A DNA stretch of 64,000 bases from Bradyrhizobium sp. 170. Its GTDB lineage: Bacteria; Pseudomonadota; Alphaproteobacteria; Rhizobiales; Xanthobacteraceae. The stretch lies in NCBI RefSeq assembly GCF_023101085.1, contig NZ_CP064703.1, positions 4,712,001 through 4,776,000 on the forward strand, read 5' to 3'. Both the position numbers and the translations under genes were made by a program. Of the stretch, positions 25,513 through 33,678 are shown in pieces. The notes beneath the pieces were generated by a model. It did no database searches, was not told the DNA's origin, and was given only the letters and a program-made list of their open reading frames with translations. Positions within the stretch are counted from its first letter, which is position 1. Each line of letters opens with the position of its first letter.

Positions 25513-25628
25513 GTTTCCCCCCATCGACACAAAGTCAGAGAAATTCGACTCGCTTGGAGCGCCGTCAGCCTTCGATGCGCGCAAAGCGCGCACGCCTCAG
25601 GATAACGACGGGGTGCGCGGCAGCCGTG

Positions 25629-26348
25629 CTAGCACCCCAACCTATCGGCGATCCCGCCGAAATCCTTGGCGACGATGTCCCAGTCGCCCCTGGCCTCGAA
25701 ATCATACTTCTGGTGCGGGCCGTATTCGGTCGGACGCGCGACGAAGGCGGTCTTCAGCCCGTTCTGCTGCGCCGCTTTCAGATCGCCGTTGTGGGCGGCG
25801 ACCATCATCACCTGCTCCGGCGGCAGGCAGAGCAACTTTGCCGCGCCGAGATAGGTTTCGGGATCCGGCTTGTAGTGCTCGAACAGTTCTGCCGACATCA
25901 CGAGGTCCCACGGCAGGCTGGCGAACTTCGCCATGTTGGTCAGCAGCGCGACGTTGCCGTTGGAGAGCGGCGAGATGATGTACTTCTGCTTCAGCCGCGT
26001 CAGGCCGGGCACGCTGTCGGGCCAGGGGTGCAGACGATGCCAGCCCATCGTCAGGTAATGCAGATCGGCGTCGCTCAGTCCCTTGATCGACATATCGGCG
26101 ACCAGTTTTTCCAGCGACCGCCGGTGCAGCGTGTCCAGTATCTGATAGCCACGCTCGGGATGCTTTCGGACCTCGTCCATCGAGGCCATGTAGACGCCGC
26201 GCCAGCCGTCGACCAAAGCGGTCCAGTCGGCCTTGATGCCGGAGGTTTCCGACCATTTGGTGAAATCGTTGATGAGGCTGGTGCGCCAGTCGACGACGGT
26301 GCCGAACACGTCGAACACCAGCGCCTTCACCGCGGACACGTCGGACAT
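25629..26348 (-). CDS. Haloacid dehalogenase, type II (HAD superfamily)
   Basis: A 239-residue HAD-superfamily hydrolase. The nucleophile Asp13 is in ALVFDVFGTVVDWR; later motifs are SPLSNGN, KPDPETYLGAAKLL and VAAHNGDLKAAQ. The DVFGT pattern and ETYLGA are typical of (S)-2-haloacid dehalogenases, which release halide from 2-haloalkanoates, although many such proteins have other physiological substrates. Start ATG 26348 has GGGGAGG upstream. It lies between glpX and a hydrolase on the same strand; a repeat separates it from glpX. Confidence 0.85.
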   Translation of the reverse strand: MSDVSAVKALVFDVFGTVVDWRTSLINDFTKWSETSGIKADWTALVDGWRGVYMASMDEVRKHPERGYQILDTLHRRSLEKLVADMSIKGLSDADLHYLTMGWHRLHPWPDSVPGLTRLKQKYIISPLSNGNVALLTNMAKFASLPWDLVMSAELFEHYKPDPETYLGAAKLLCLPPEQVMMVAAHNGDLKAAQQNGLKTAFVARPTEYGPHQKYDFEARGDWDIVAKDFGGIADRLGC

Positions 26349-26370
26349 GCGAGCCTCCCCTTTTCTTCTT

Positions 26371-26492
26371 GTCATTCCGGGGCGATGCGCAGCATCGAGC
26401 CCGGAATCCATTTTGCTCTCACTCCGCGGATGAATGGATTCTCTGATGTGCAATTGCACATCAAAGCTCGTGCTTCGCGCGCCCCGAATGAC
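26371..26492. repeat. Inverted-repeat element with an internal 20-bp perfect palindrome
   Basis: The ends GTCATTCCGGGGC and GCCCCGAATGAC form an inverted repeat across 122 bp between the glpX 3' end and the haloacid dehalogenase start. The centre contains the exact palindrome TGATGTGCAATTGCACATCA (26444-26463). The outer arms resemble a repeat family I recall from Bradyrhizobium intergenic regions. Degenerate partial relatives occur near 33313 and 30360. Confidence 0.65.
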
Positions 26493-26495
26493 AAC

Positions 26496-27494
26496 TCAAT
26501 CCAGGTGGAATTTATCCAACTGCCGGTGTTCGGCCTTGATGTAGCGCACCGTGCCGGTGACCGAGCGCATCACCACCGTTTCGGTCTCGATGACGTCCTT
26601 GCGGAACTTGACGCCCGAGAGCAGCGAGCCTGTCGTGACGCCGGTTGCCGCAAACAGGCAGTCGCCCCGCACCATGTCCTCGATCCCGTAGATCATCCTC
26701 GGATCGGTCACGCCCATCTTGTGCGCGCGCTCACGCTTCTCGTCGCTGTCGAGGATCAGCCGGCACTGCATCTGGCCGCCGATGCAGCGCAGCGCTGCCG
26801 CCGCCAGCACGCCCTCGGGCGCGCCGCCGGTGCCGATATACATGTCGACGCCGGTGTTATCGGGATCGGCGCAATGGATCACGCCCGCCACGTCGCCGTC
26901 GGTGATCAGCCGCACCGCAGCGCCGGTCGAGCGGACGCCTGCGATGATATCGGCGTGGCGCGGGCGATCGAGCACCAGCACCGTGATCGCCGCGGGCTCG
27001 ACGCCCTTGGCTTTCGCAAGGCGGCGGACATTGTCGGCAGGCGACGCGTCGAGTTCGACCACGCCCTTGGCGTAGCCCGGGCCGACCGCGAGCTTCTGCA
27101 TGTAGACGTCGGGCGCATGCAACAGCGTGCCGCCATCGGCCATCGCCATGGTCGCGATCGCGCCCGGCATGTTCTTGGCGCACAACGTAGTGCCTTCCAG
27201 CGGGTCGACGGCAATGTCGACCTGGGGACCGGCGTTCAGCCCGACCTTCTCGCCGATGAACAGCATCGGCGCCTCGTCGCGCTCGCCCTCGCCGATCACG
27301 ATGGTGCCTTCGATCGGCAGCTTGTTGAGTTCGCGGCGCATCGCATCGACCGCGGCCTGGTCCGCCGGCTTCTCCTGGCCGTGGCCGCGCAGCCGCGCGG
27401 CCGAAACCGCCGCGCGTTCCGTCACCCGCACGATCTCGAGCGTCAGGATGCGCTCGAGCAGTAACTGCGGCGGAACGGAAATATGGGTCGACAT
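26496..27494 (-). CDS. glpX: Class II fructose-1,6-bisphosphatase
   Basis: A 332-residue GlpX protein, the usual length. Family motifs include GEGERDEAPML, the metal- and substrate-binding AVDPLEGTTLCAKN, and GTGGAPEGVLAAAAL. It hydrolyses fructose 1,6-bisphosphate in gluconeogenesis and, in autotrophs, the Calvin cycle. Start ATG 27494 has AAAGGAG upstream. It lies 76 bp downstream of hom on the same strand, an arrangement common in related genomes. Confidence 0.94.
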   Translation of the reverse strand: MSTHISVPPQLLLERILTLEIVRVTERAAVSAARLRGHGQEKPADQAAVDAMRRELNKLPIEGTIVIGEGERDEAPMLFIGEKVGLNAGPQVDIAVDPLEGTTLCAKNMPGAIATMAMADGGTLLHAPDVYMQKLAVGPGYAKGVVELDASPADNVRRLAKAKGVEPAAITVLVLDRPRHADIIAGVRSTGAAVRLITDGDVAGVIHCADPDNTGVDMYIGTGGAPEGVLAAAALRCIGGQMQCRLILDSDEKRERAHKMGVTDPRMIYGIEDMVRGDCLFAATGVTTGSLLSGVKFRKDVIETETVVMRSVTGTVRYIKAEHRQLDKFHLD

Positions 27495-27570
27495 CGGCTC
27501 ACTCCTTTGAAACCTGCACGGGCCCCCGGCCCGATCAATCGTTCAACGCGCAGCTTATGCAATTCGCGCG

Positions 27571-28890
27571 CTAGTTTTTCTCGATTCGTATCACCTGCGG
27601 TCGGCCGCTGATCACCTTGTCGCGTTGTACCGCCTCTAGCGCACGATACACCGCATCCTCTGATGTTGCGTAGGTAATCAGGATGACCGGAACCGGTGAC
27701 GCTTTTTTCGTGGCACCATTCAGGTCGACACCTTCGGGATGCCGCTGCACGATCGACTCCAGTGAAATCTTCTGTTCGGCCAGGCGCGTGGCGATGGTAG
27801 CGGCGGTACCGGCGAGGTCACGCGCCATCAGGCGGATGTAGTAACCGCCCTCGTGGCGCTCCATCGGCGCCTTGCTGGTTTCGCGCAGCCGCTCCACCGG
27901 GCGCCCGAACGGTTTTGCGCGAATACCACGCGCCACGTCGGCGATGTCGGCCACCACGGCAGACGCCGTTGCAGCCCCGCCGGCGCCCGGTCCCACCAGC
28001 GTGATCGGTGGAATGCCTTCGCCGTCGATGGTGACGGCGTTGGTGACGCCCATCACCTGCGCAATCGAGGATGATTTCGGCACCATGGTCGGATGCACGC
28101 GCTGCTCAATGCCCTTCGCCGTGCGTACCGCCACGCCAAGCAGTTTTACGCGATAGCCCAGTTCCTCCGCCGCGCGAAGATCTTCCGGCGTGATCGAGGA
28201 GATGCCTTCGACATAGACCGCGCTCTGCGCCACCCTGGTGCCGAAGGCGAGGCTGGCCAGGATTGCAAGCTTCTGCGCGGTGTCGTGGCCGTCGACGTCG
28301 AACGACGGATTGGCTTCGGCATAGCCGAGCCGCTGCGCATCCTTCAGGCATTCGGCAAACGACAGGCCCTCCTGCTCCATCCGGGTCAGGATGTAATTGC
28401 AGGTGCCATTGAGGATGCCGTAGACGCGATTGACGCCGGTGCCGCAAAGCCCCTCGCGAAGGGTCTTGATGACGGGAATGGCCGCGCCGACCGCCGCCTC
28501 GTAGTTCAGGGCGCCGCCATGCTTCTCGGCGGCCTTCGCCAGCCGGATGCCGTGCTTGGCGATCAGCGCCTTGTTGGCTGTGACCACCGACTTGCCGGCC
28601 TTCAGCGCGGCCTCGATCGCCGACAGCGCCGGCTCACCGGAGCCGCCCATCAGTTCGACGAAGCAATCGATGTTGGGGTCAGTGGCCAACGCCAGCGGGC
28701 TTTTGGCCCAGTCGATGCCGCGCAGGTCGAGCGAACGCTTCTTTGCCTTCGAGCGTGCAGTGACGGCAACGACGCGCACGCCGCGCCCGCTGCGCTCGGA
28801 CAGCGTCCGCGACTGCTCTTCGATGAGGCGGACGACTTCGGCGCCAACAGTGCCGAGCCCCGCGATACCCACTTTCAGGGGTGCGACCAT
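27571..28890 (-). CDS. hom: Homoserine dehydrogenase
   Basis: A 439-residue enzyme reducing aspartate semialdehyde to homoserine. The N-terminal Rossmann motif GIAGLGTVGAEV is followed by the catalytic domain (GILNGTCNYILTRMEQEG, then YAEANPSFDVDGHDTAQKLA). A C-terminal ACT domain (about 350-435: YYIRLMARDLAGTAATIATR) probably confers threonine feedback. ATG 28890 (MVAPLKVGI) is likely; TTG 28908 would add six residues. It follows the aminotransferase on the same strand by 27 bp, so the two probably share an operon with glpX. Confidence 0.94.
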   Translation of the reverse strand: MVAPLKVGIAGLGTVGAEVVRLIEEQSRTLSERSGRGVRVVAVTARSKAKKRSLDLRGIDWAKSPLALATDPNIDCFVELMGGSGEPALSAIEAALKAGKSVVTANKALIAKHGIRLAKAAEKHGGALNYEAAVGAAIPVIKTLREGLCGTGVNRVYGILNGTCNYILTRMEQEGLSFAECLKDAQRLGYAEANPSFDVDGHDTAQKLAILASLAFGTRVAQSAVYVEGISSITPEDLRAAEELGYRVKLLGVAVRTAKGIEQRVHPTMVPKSSSIAQVMGVTNAVTIDGEGIPPITLVGPGAGGAATASAVVADIADVARGIRAKPFGRPVERLRETSKAPMERHEGGYYIRLMARDLAGTAATIATRLAEQKISLESIVQRHPEGVDLNGATKKASPVPVILITYATSEDAVYRALEAVQRDKVISGRPQVIRIEKN

Positions 28891-28917
28891 GAATGAGAGA
28901 ACCTGCAATAAAAGGAA

Positions 28918-30138
28918 TTAGCGCCGGTTGGCGAGAGGAACCACGTTGTGCAACGTTTCAATGCCGCTTTCAAGGAAGCGCCGCACCCCGCGGGCGGCCT
29001 GACGGATACGTTGCTCGTTTTCCACCATGGCGATGCGGACATAGCCCTCGCCATGCTCGCCGAAGGCGACGCCCGGCGAAACCACCACGCCGGACTTCTC
29101 CACCATCAGGGTCGCGAACTGCATGCTGCCGACGCCCTCGAAGGTCTTGGGCAGCGGCGCCCAGGCGAACATCGAGGCCTGCGGCGGCGGAATCTCCCAG
29201 CCGGCCCGGCCAAACGATTCGACCAGCGCGTCGCGGCGCTTGCGGTAGGTGTCGCGCATTTCCTTGATGCAATCGTCCGGTCCGTTCAGCGCGGCGGTGG
29301 CGGCGACCTGAATGGGCGTGAACGCGCCGTAGTCGAGGTAGGATTTCACCCGCGCCAGCGCGGCGATGATGCGCTCGTTGCCGACGGCAAAGCCCATGCG
29401 CCAGCCCGCCATCGAGAACGTCTTCGACATCGAGGTGAACTCGACGGCGACGTCCATCGCGCCGGGAACCTGCAGCACCGAGGGCGGCGGATTGTTGTCG
29501 TCGAAATAGACTTCGGCGTAGGCCAGATCCGACAGGATGAAGATCTCGTGCTTCTTCGCGAACGCCACCAGATCCCGGTAGAAATCGAGGTCGGCGACAT
29601 AGGCGGTCGGATTGGAGGGATAGCAGACGATCAGCGCGATCGGCTTCGGGATCGAGTGGATGATCGCGCGTTCCACCGCCTCGAAAAACTGCGGCGTCGG
29701 TTCCGAGGGCACCGAGCGGATCACGCCGCCCGCCATCAGAAAGCCGAAGGCGTGAATCGGATAGCTTGGATTGGGGCACAGCACGACGTCGCCGGGCGCG
29801 GTAATCGCTTGCGCCACGTTGGCAAAACCTTCCTTCGAGCCGAGGGTGGCCACGATCTGGGTGTCCGGATTGAGTTTCACGCCGAACCGCCGCCCGTAAT
29901 AGGCGGCTTGCGCCTTGCGCAGGCCGTTGATGCCGCGCGAGGCCGAGTAGCGATCGGTCCGCGGCTTGCCCAGCGTCTCCTTCAGCTTCTCCAGCACATG
30001 GGGCGGCGTCGGCAGGTCCGGATTGCCCATGCCCATGTCGATGATGTCGGCCCCGGCATTGCGCGCGGCCGCCTTGGCCTGGTTGACCTTCTCGAACACG
30101 TAAGGCGGCAGACGGCGGATGCGGTAAAAATCTTCCAT
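28918..30138 (-). CDS. Class I/II PLP-dependent aminotransferase (LL-diaminopimelate aminotransferase-like)
   Basis: A 406-residue fold-type I aminotransferase. The PLP lysine is in TSMSKTFSMAGWRMG; other conserved elements are GMGNPDLPTPP, YSASRGINGLRKA, NPSYPIHAFGF and VCYPSNPTAYV. It resembles the AlaC/DapL-like group, commonly annotated as LL-diaminopimelate aminotransferase; the exact amino acid pair cannot be read from sequence. Start ATG 30138 has AAGGG upstream. It leads the unit with hom and glpX, which fits aspartate-family amino acid metabolism. Confidence 0.88.
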   Translation of the reverse strand: MEDFYRIRRLPPYVFEKVNQAKAAARNAGADIIDMGMGNPDLPTPPHVLEKLKETLGKPRTDRYSASRGINGLRKAQAAYYGRRFGVKLNPDTQIVATLGSKEGFANVAQAITAPGDVVLCPNPSYPIHAFGFLMAGGVIRSVPSEPTPQFFEAVERAIIHSIPKPIALIVCYPSNPTAYVADLDFYRDLVAFAKKHEIFILSDLAYAEVYFDDNNPPPSVLQVPGAMDVAVEFTSMSKTFSMAGWRMGFAVGNERIIAALARVKSYLDYGAFTPIQVAATAALNGPDDCIKEMRDTYRKRRDALVESFGRAGWEIPPPQASMFAWAPLPKTFEGVGSMQFATLMVEKSGVVVSPGVAFGEHGEGYVRIAMVENEQRIRQAARGVRRFLESGIETLHNVVPLANRR

Positions 30139-30419
30139 GGGACCCTTGCTCCGACAACCGGCAGGACAGAATCGGGGGAACCTTCGCGGCTATCGAAACC
30201 GGATTGGGTTTCGGTCAGAAGTCGCGCTCAATCAAGGATTTAGAGCGAATTCGGGCGCGAGGTCCCCGGAGCTCTGGACCCGCAATGCGGTTGAATTGGG
30301 TTCTTTTACCACGGGAGCCCGGCAGCGCCAGTTCTTATGGCGCTTTCAAGCCCCCGCTCCGGACCTGATCCGGGGGCGGCCGATAGCGGCCGGGACAGCG
30401 CGTCAAAACGGCGGCCTTT

Positions 30420-30713
30420 TCATTTCTTGGCCGGCTTTGCCGGGGTGGAAGCCGTCGCCTGACGGTCCCGGGCGGCCGTCAAATCTGACTGAATTTTAGC
30501 CAGTTCGGCCGGCTTGATCGCCTCCTCGTTGCGGTCCGGCGGCAGGTCATGCACCGGTAGATAGCCACCGGCTTCCTTCGGACGCTCGGGCGCGCCAGCC
30601 GGCACGCCAAGGCCCGGCATATCCGCGATCTGCGTCGAGCAGCCGCCGAGCGCAAATGCCGTCGCGACCAGCGCGGCAATCGACCACAGCCTTATCGTTC
30701 GATCTGCCGGCAT
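30420..30713 (-). CDS. Small lipoprotein, function unknown
   Basis: About 97 residues with a lipobox (TAFALGGC), after which the mature N-terminal Cys would be acylated. The remainder is Pro-, Glu- and Lys-rich (PERPKEAGGYLPVHDLPPDR) with a predicted helix near the C-terminus. ATG 30713 is favoured; TTG 30731 is an alternative. It lies between the aminotransferase and phaC genes. I recognise no family beyond conserved short lipoproteins of this lineage. Confidence 0.65.
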   Translation of the reverse strand: MPADRTIRLWSIAALVATAFALGGCSTQIADMPGLGVPAGAPERPKEAGGYLPVHDLPPDRNEEAIKPAELAKIQSDLTAARDRQATASTPAKPAKK

Positions 30714-31003
30714 CCGTCCGGAAATCCCCAACTACCTCTGCACCGCATCGCGATCGCATCTATGCGGTGGTACGAGCTTTGCAACGCCAAACTGTCCCGC
30801 GGCGTTGATTTCGCTCTAACCGTTCAAACCATTGTCGCCCGAAACGATTAAAGCCCGAAGAGCAAATGTGATCGGTGCGGCTGCAATGTGTACAATGTGT
30901 CCGAACACGCAAACTTTATCGCACTGCAACAGGGTTAACCCCAACCCTCTTGCCATCAATCCACGCGGTGACGAACGCGAAACGAAGCTATAGTGTCCTT
31001 GAT

Positions 31004-32809
31004 ATGAGCGACGTCAACACCGAAACGCAGTCTGCGAAAACCTTCAACGCCGAAGCCTTCGCCATGAACATCGCCAAGGCGATGGAGACGAGCGGTCAGG
31101 CGCTCGCGGCCTATCTCAAGCCGCGCGAGGGAGGGGAACCGAAGGACAAGCCGCCCAGCGAAATCGGTGAGGTCATCAAGACCTTCACCAAGGTGGCTGA
31201 ATACTGGCTGACGGACACGCAACGCGCCGAAGAGCTGCAGACCAGGATGGCCAAGGCCTATCTCGATCTCTGGGGCCAGGCCGCACGTCGCATGGCCGGC
31301 GAAGCGGCCAAGCCCGCGATCGAACCGTCGCCGCGCGACAAGCGTTTCAAGGATCCGGAGTGGAAATCGAACCAGTTCTTCGATTTCGTGCTGCAGCTCT
31401 ATCTGCTCACCGCGCAATGGGCGCAAGAACTGGTGAAGAACGCCGAGGGCGTCGATCCGCACACGCGCAAGAAGGCCGAGTTCTACGTTCAGCAGATCAC
31501 CAACGCGATCGCGCCGTCGAATTTCATCCTCACCAATCCGGAAGTGTTGCGCGAGACGCTGGCCTCGAACGGCGACAATCTCGTGCGCGGCATGAGGATG
31601 CTGGCCGAGGACATCGAAGCCGGCCGCGGCACCCTGCGCATCCGCCAGTCCGACCCGTCGAACCTCGTCGTCGGCGTCAACATGGCGACGACGCCGGGCA
31701 AGGTGATCTTCCAGAACGAGCTGATGCAGCTCATCCAGTACACGCCGGCCACGGAGACCGTGCTGCGCACGCCGCTCCTGATCGTGCCACCCTGGATCAA
31801 CAAGTTCTACATTCTCGATCTCAAGCCGGAAAAATCCTACGTCAAATGGTGCGTCGACCAGGGCATCACCGTGTTCGTGATCTCCTGGGTCAATCCGGAC
31901 AAGGAGCTCGGCAAGAAGACCTTCGACGACTACATGAAGCAAGGTCCGCTCACCGCGATGGACGTCATCGAAAAGGTGACGGGTGAGATGAAGGTCCATA
32001 CCGCCGGCTACTGCGTCGGCGGCACCCTGCTCGCCTCGACACTGGCCTGGCTCGCCGAGAAACGGCGCCAGCGCGTCACCTCGGCGACGTTCTTTGCGGC
32101 GCAGGTCGACTTCACCCATGCCGGCGATCTGCTGGTGTTCGTCGACGAGGACCAGATATCGACGCTGGAACGCGAGATGGAAGAAAGGGGCGTGCTCGAA
32201 GGCAGCAAGATGGCGATGGCCTTCAACATGCTGCGCTCCAACGACCTGATCTGGTCCTATGTCGTCAGCAACTATCTGAAGGGACAGGCGCCCTCCTCGT
32301 TCGACCTGCTGCACTGGAATTCCGACGCCACGCGGATGCCGGCGGCCAACCATTCCTATTACTTGCGCAACTGCTATCTGGAAAACCGGCTCTCCTCCGG
32401 CAGCATGGTGCTCGACAACACGCTGCTCGACCTGTCGAAGGTCAAGGTGCCCGTCTACAATCTGGCGACCAAAGAGGATCACATCGCGCCCGCGGACTCC
32501 GTGCTCTACGGCTCGCAGTTCTTCGGCGGCCCGGTAAAGTATGTGCTGTCCGGTTCCGGCCACATCGCCGGCGTGGTCAACCCGCCGGCCGGCGGCAAGT
32601 ACCAGTACTGGACCAACGACAACATCAGGGATGTCACGCTCGCCGACTGGATGAAGAACGCGACCGAACACAAGGGCTCGTGGTGGCCCGACTGGCGGCA
32701 ATGGCTGGAGAGCCTGGACGCCGAGCAGGTGCCCGCGCGCGCCGTCGGCTCCGAGGAGATGCCGCCGATCGAGGACGCGCCCGGCAGCTACGTCAAGGTC
32801 CGCGCATAG
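31004..32809 (+). CDS. phaC: Class I poly(3-hydroxyalkanoate) synthase
   Basis: A 601-residue enzyme polymerising hydroxyacyl-CoA into polyhydroxyalkanoate granules. The lipase-like box GYCVGG carries the catalytic Cys337. The conserved Asp (ATKEDHIAP) and His (SGSGHIAGV) complete the triad. The N-terminal domain has the class I signature ([20 protein letters not shown]). ATG 31004 gives the typical class I length; the open frame further upstream is unlike the family. The direct repeat AATGTGT occurs twice in the upstream region, significance unknown. Confidence 0.95.
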   Translation: MSDVNTETQSAKTFNAEAFAMNIAKAMETSGQALAAYLKPREGGEPKDKPPSEIGEVIKTFTKVAEYWLTDTQRAEELQTRMAKAYLDLWGQAARRMAGEAAKPAIEPSPRDKRFKDPEWKSNQFFDFVLQLYLLTAQWAQELVKNAEGVDPHTRKKAEFYVQQITNAIAPSNFILTNPEVLRETLASNGDNLVRGMRMLAEDIEAGRGTLRIRQSDPSNLVVGVNMATTPGKVIFQNELMQLIQYTPATETVLRTPLLIVPPWINKFYILDLKPEKSYVKWCVDQGITVFVISWVNPDKELGKKTFDDYMKQGPLTAMDVIEKVTGEMKVHTAGYCVGGTLLASTLAWLAEKRRQRVTSATFFAAQVDFTHAGDLLVFVDEDQISTLEREMEERGVLEGSKMAMAFNMLRSNDLIWSYVVSNYLKGQAPSSFDLLHWNSDATRMPAANHSYYLRNCYLENRLSSGSMVLDNTLLDLSKVKVPVYNLATKEDHIAPADSVLYGSQFFGGPVKYVLSGSGHIAGVVNPPAGGKYQYWTNDNIRDVTLADWMKNATEHKGSWWPDWRQWLESLDAEQVPARAVGSEEMPPIEDAPGSYVKVRA

Positions 32810-32879
32810 CGCCGCCGTATGCGGTTCGCTATAATCAGCCGTCCCGCGCCGGGATTCGAAATCGTTTGAGGGGAAACCA

Positions 32880-33278
32880 ATGACGCGTGAATTGTTCTGG
32901 CTCACTCTGACCGTGATTTTGACCGGGCTGTTGTGGATCCCCTACATCATCAATCGCTGTCAGGTGCGCGGCCTTTCCGGCGCCATGGCCAACCCCTCGC
33001 GCAACGACAAGCCGCATGCGGACTGGGCCAACCGGCTGATGTTCGCGCACGACAACGCGGTTGAGAACCTCGTCATCTTCGCGCCGCTGGTTTTGATCCT
33101 CAACGCCATCGACTATTCCGACAAGTGGACCGTAATGGCCTGCGCCGTGTACTTCTGGTCCCGCGTCGCCCATTTGATCGTCTACACGCTGGGCTTGCCG
33201 ATCTTCCGCACGCTGGCCTTCACCGTCGGCTTCCTCGCGCAGGCCGTGCTGGCGCTGGCGATCTTCAAGCTGGTTTGA
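32880..33278 (+). CDS. MAPEG-family membrane protein
   Basis: A 132-residue protein with four membrane helices. The loop between helices 1 and 2 carries basic and Asn-rich residues (ANPSRNDKPHADWANRLMFA), then HDNAVENLVIFAPL. This matches the MAPEG (eicosanoid/glutathione metabolism) fold, found in bacteria with unclear substrates. Start ATG 32880 has GAGGGGA upstream. It follows phaC by 70 bp on the same strand. Confidence 0.85.
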   Translation: MTRELFWLTLTVILTGLLWIPYIINRCQVRGLSGAMANPSRNDKPHADWANRLMFAHDNAVENLVIFAPLVLILNAIDYSDKWTVMACAVYFWSRVAHLIVYTLGLPIFRTLAFTVGFLAQAVLALAIFKLV

Positions 33279-33678
33279 GGCGACTAGCCCTCGGGCATCC
33301 ATCTCCTTGCATCGTCATCCGGGGCGCTGAGGGGCCACTCCGGAATCCTGAGATTCCGGTTGGGTTATGGTGAACCCACTCCGGGGAGGGGTTCGGCCTT
33401 ATAGACAGGCCGCGGCGGCGCTGCACCGAGCGGCCCCATTGAGGCTGGCTCAGGCCGGTCAGGAGACAAATTTCACGTTGTCGACTGCACGGCGGTAGAA
33501 CATACTATCCAGGCTATTGGAAGAATTGGGCTGACGGCATTCCGACAAAATTCATTTAGCCCAGTTTGGGGCGATACGTCTTGTAACCACCCGCTGCATA
33601 AATTGTTCATGGCAGAAAAGAGCCCCTGCTCTGACGACAGCTTTTATCGGAATTGAACGGCATAGCCCATCATTATCC
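33279..33678. other. 400-bp gene-free region before the SARP-type regulator
   Basis: No credible gene is present. Bases about 33313-33400 resemble a decayed copy of the GTCATTCCGGGGC repeat family (TCGTCATCCGGGGCG, then CCACTCCGGAATCC). From about 33460 the sequence becomes noticeably richer in A and T, marking the boundary of the following lower-G+C block. Confidence 0.45.

Noticed and set aside
25485..27464. A 659-codon open frame on the plus strand
   Set aside because: It is the antisense shadow of the haloacid dehalogenase and glpX genes.
30956..32905. A 649-codon open frame on the minus strand
   Set aside because: It is the antisense of phaC, which has clear catalytic motifs on the other strand.
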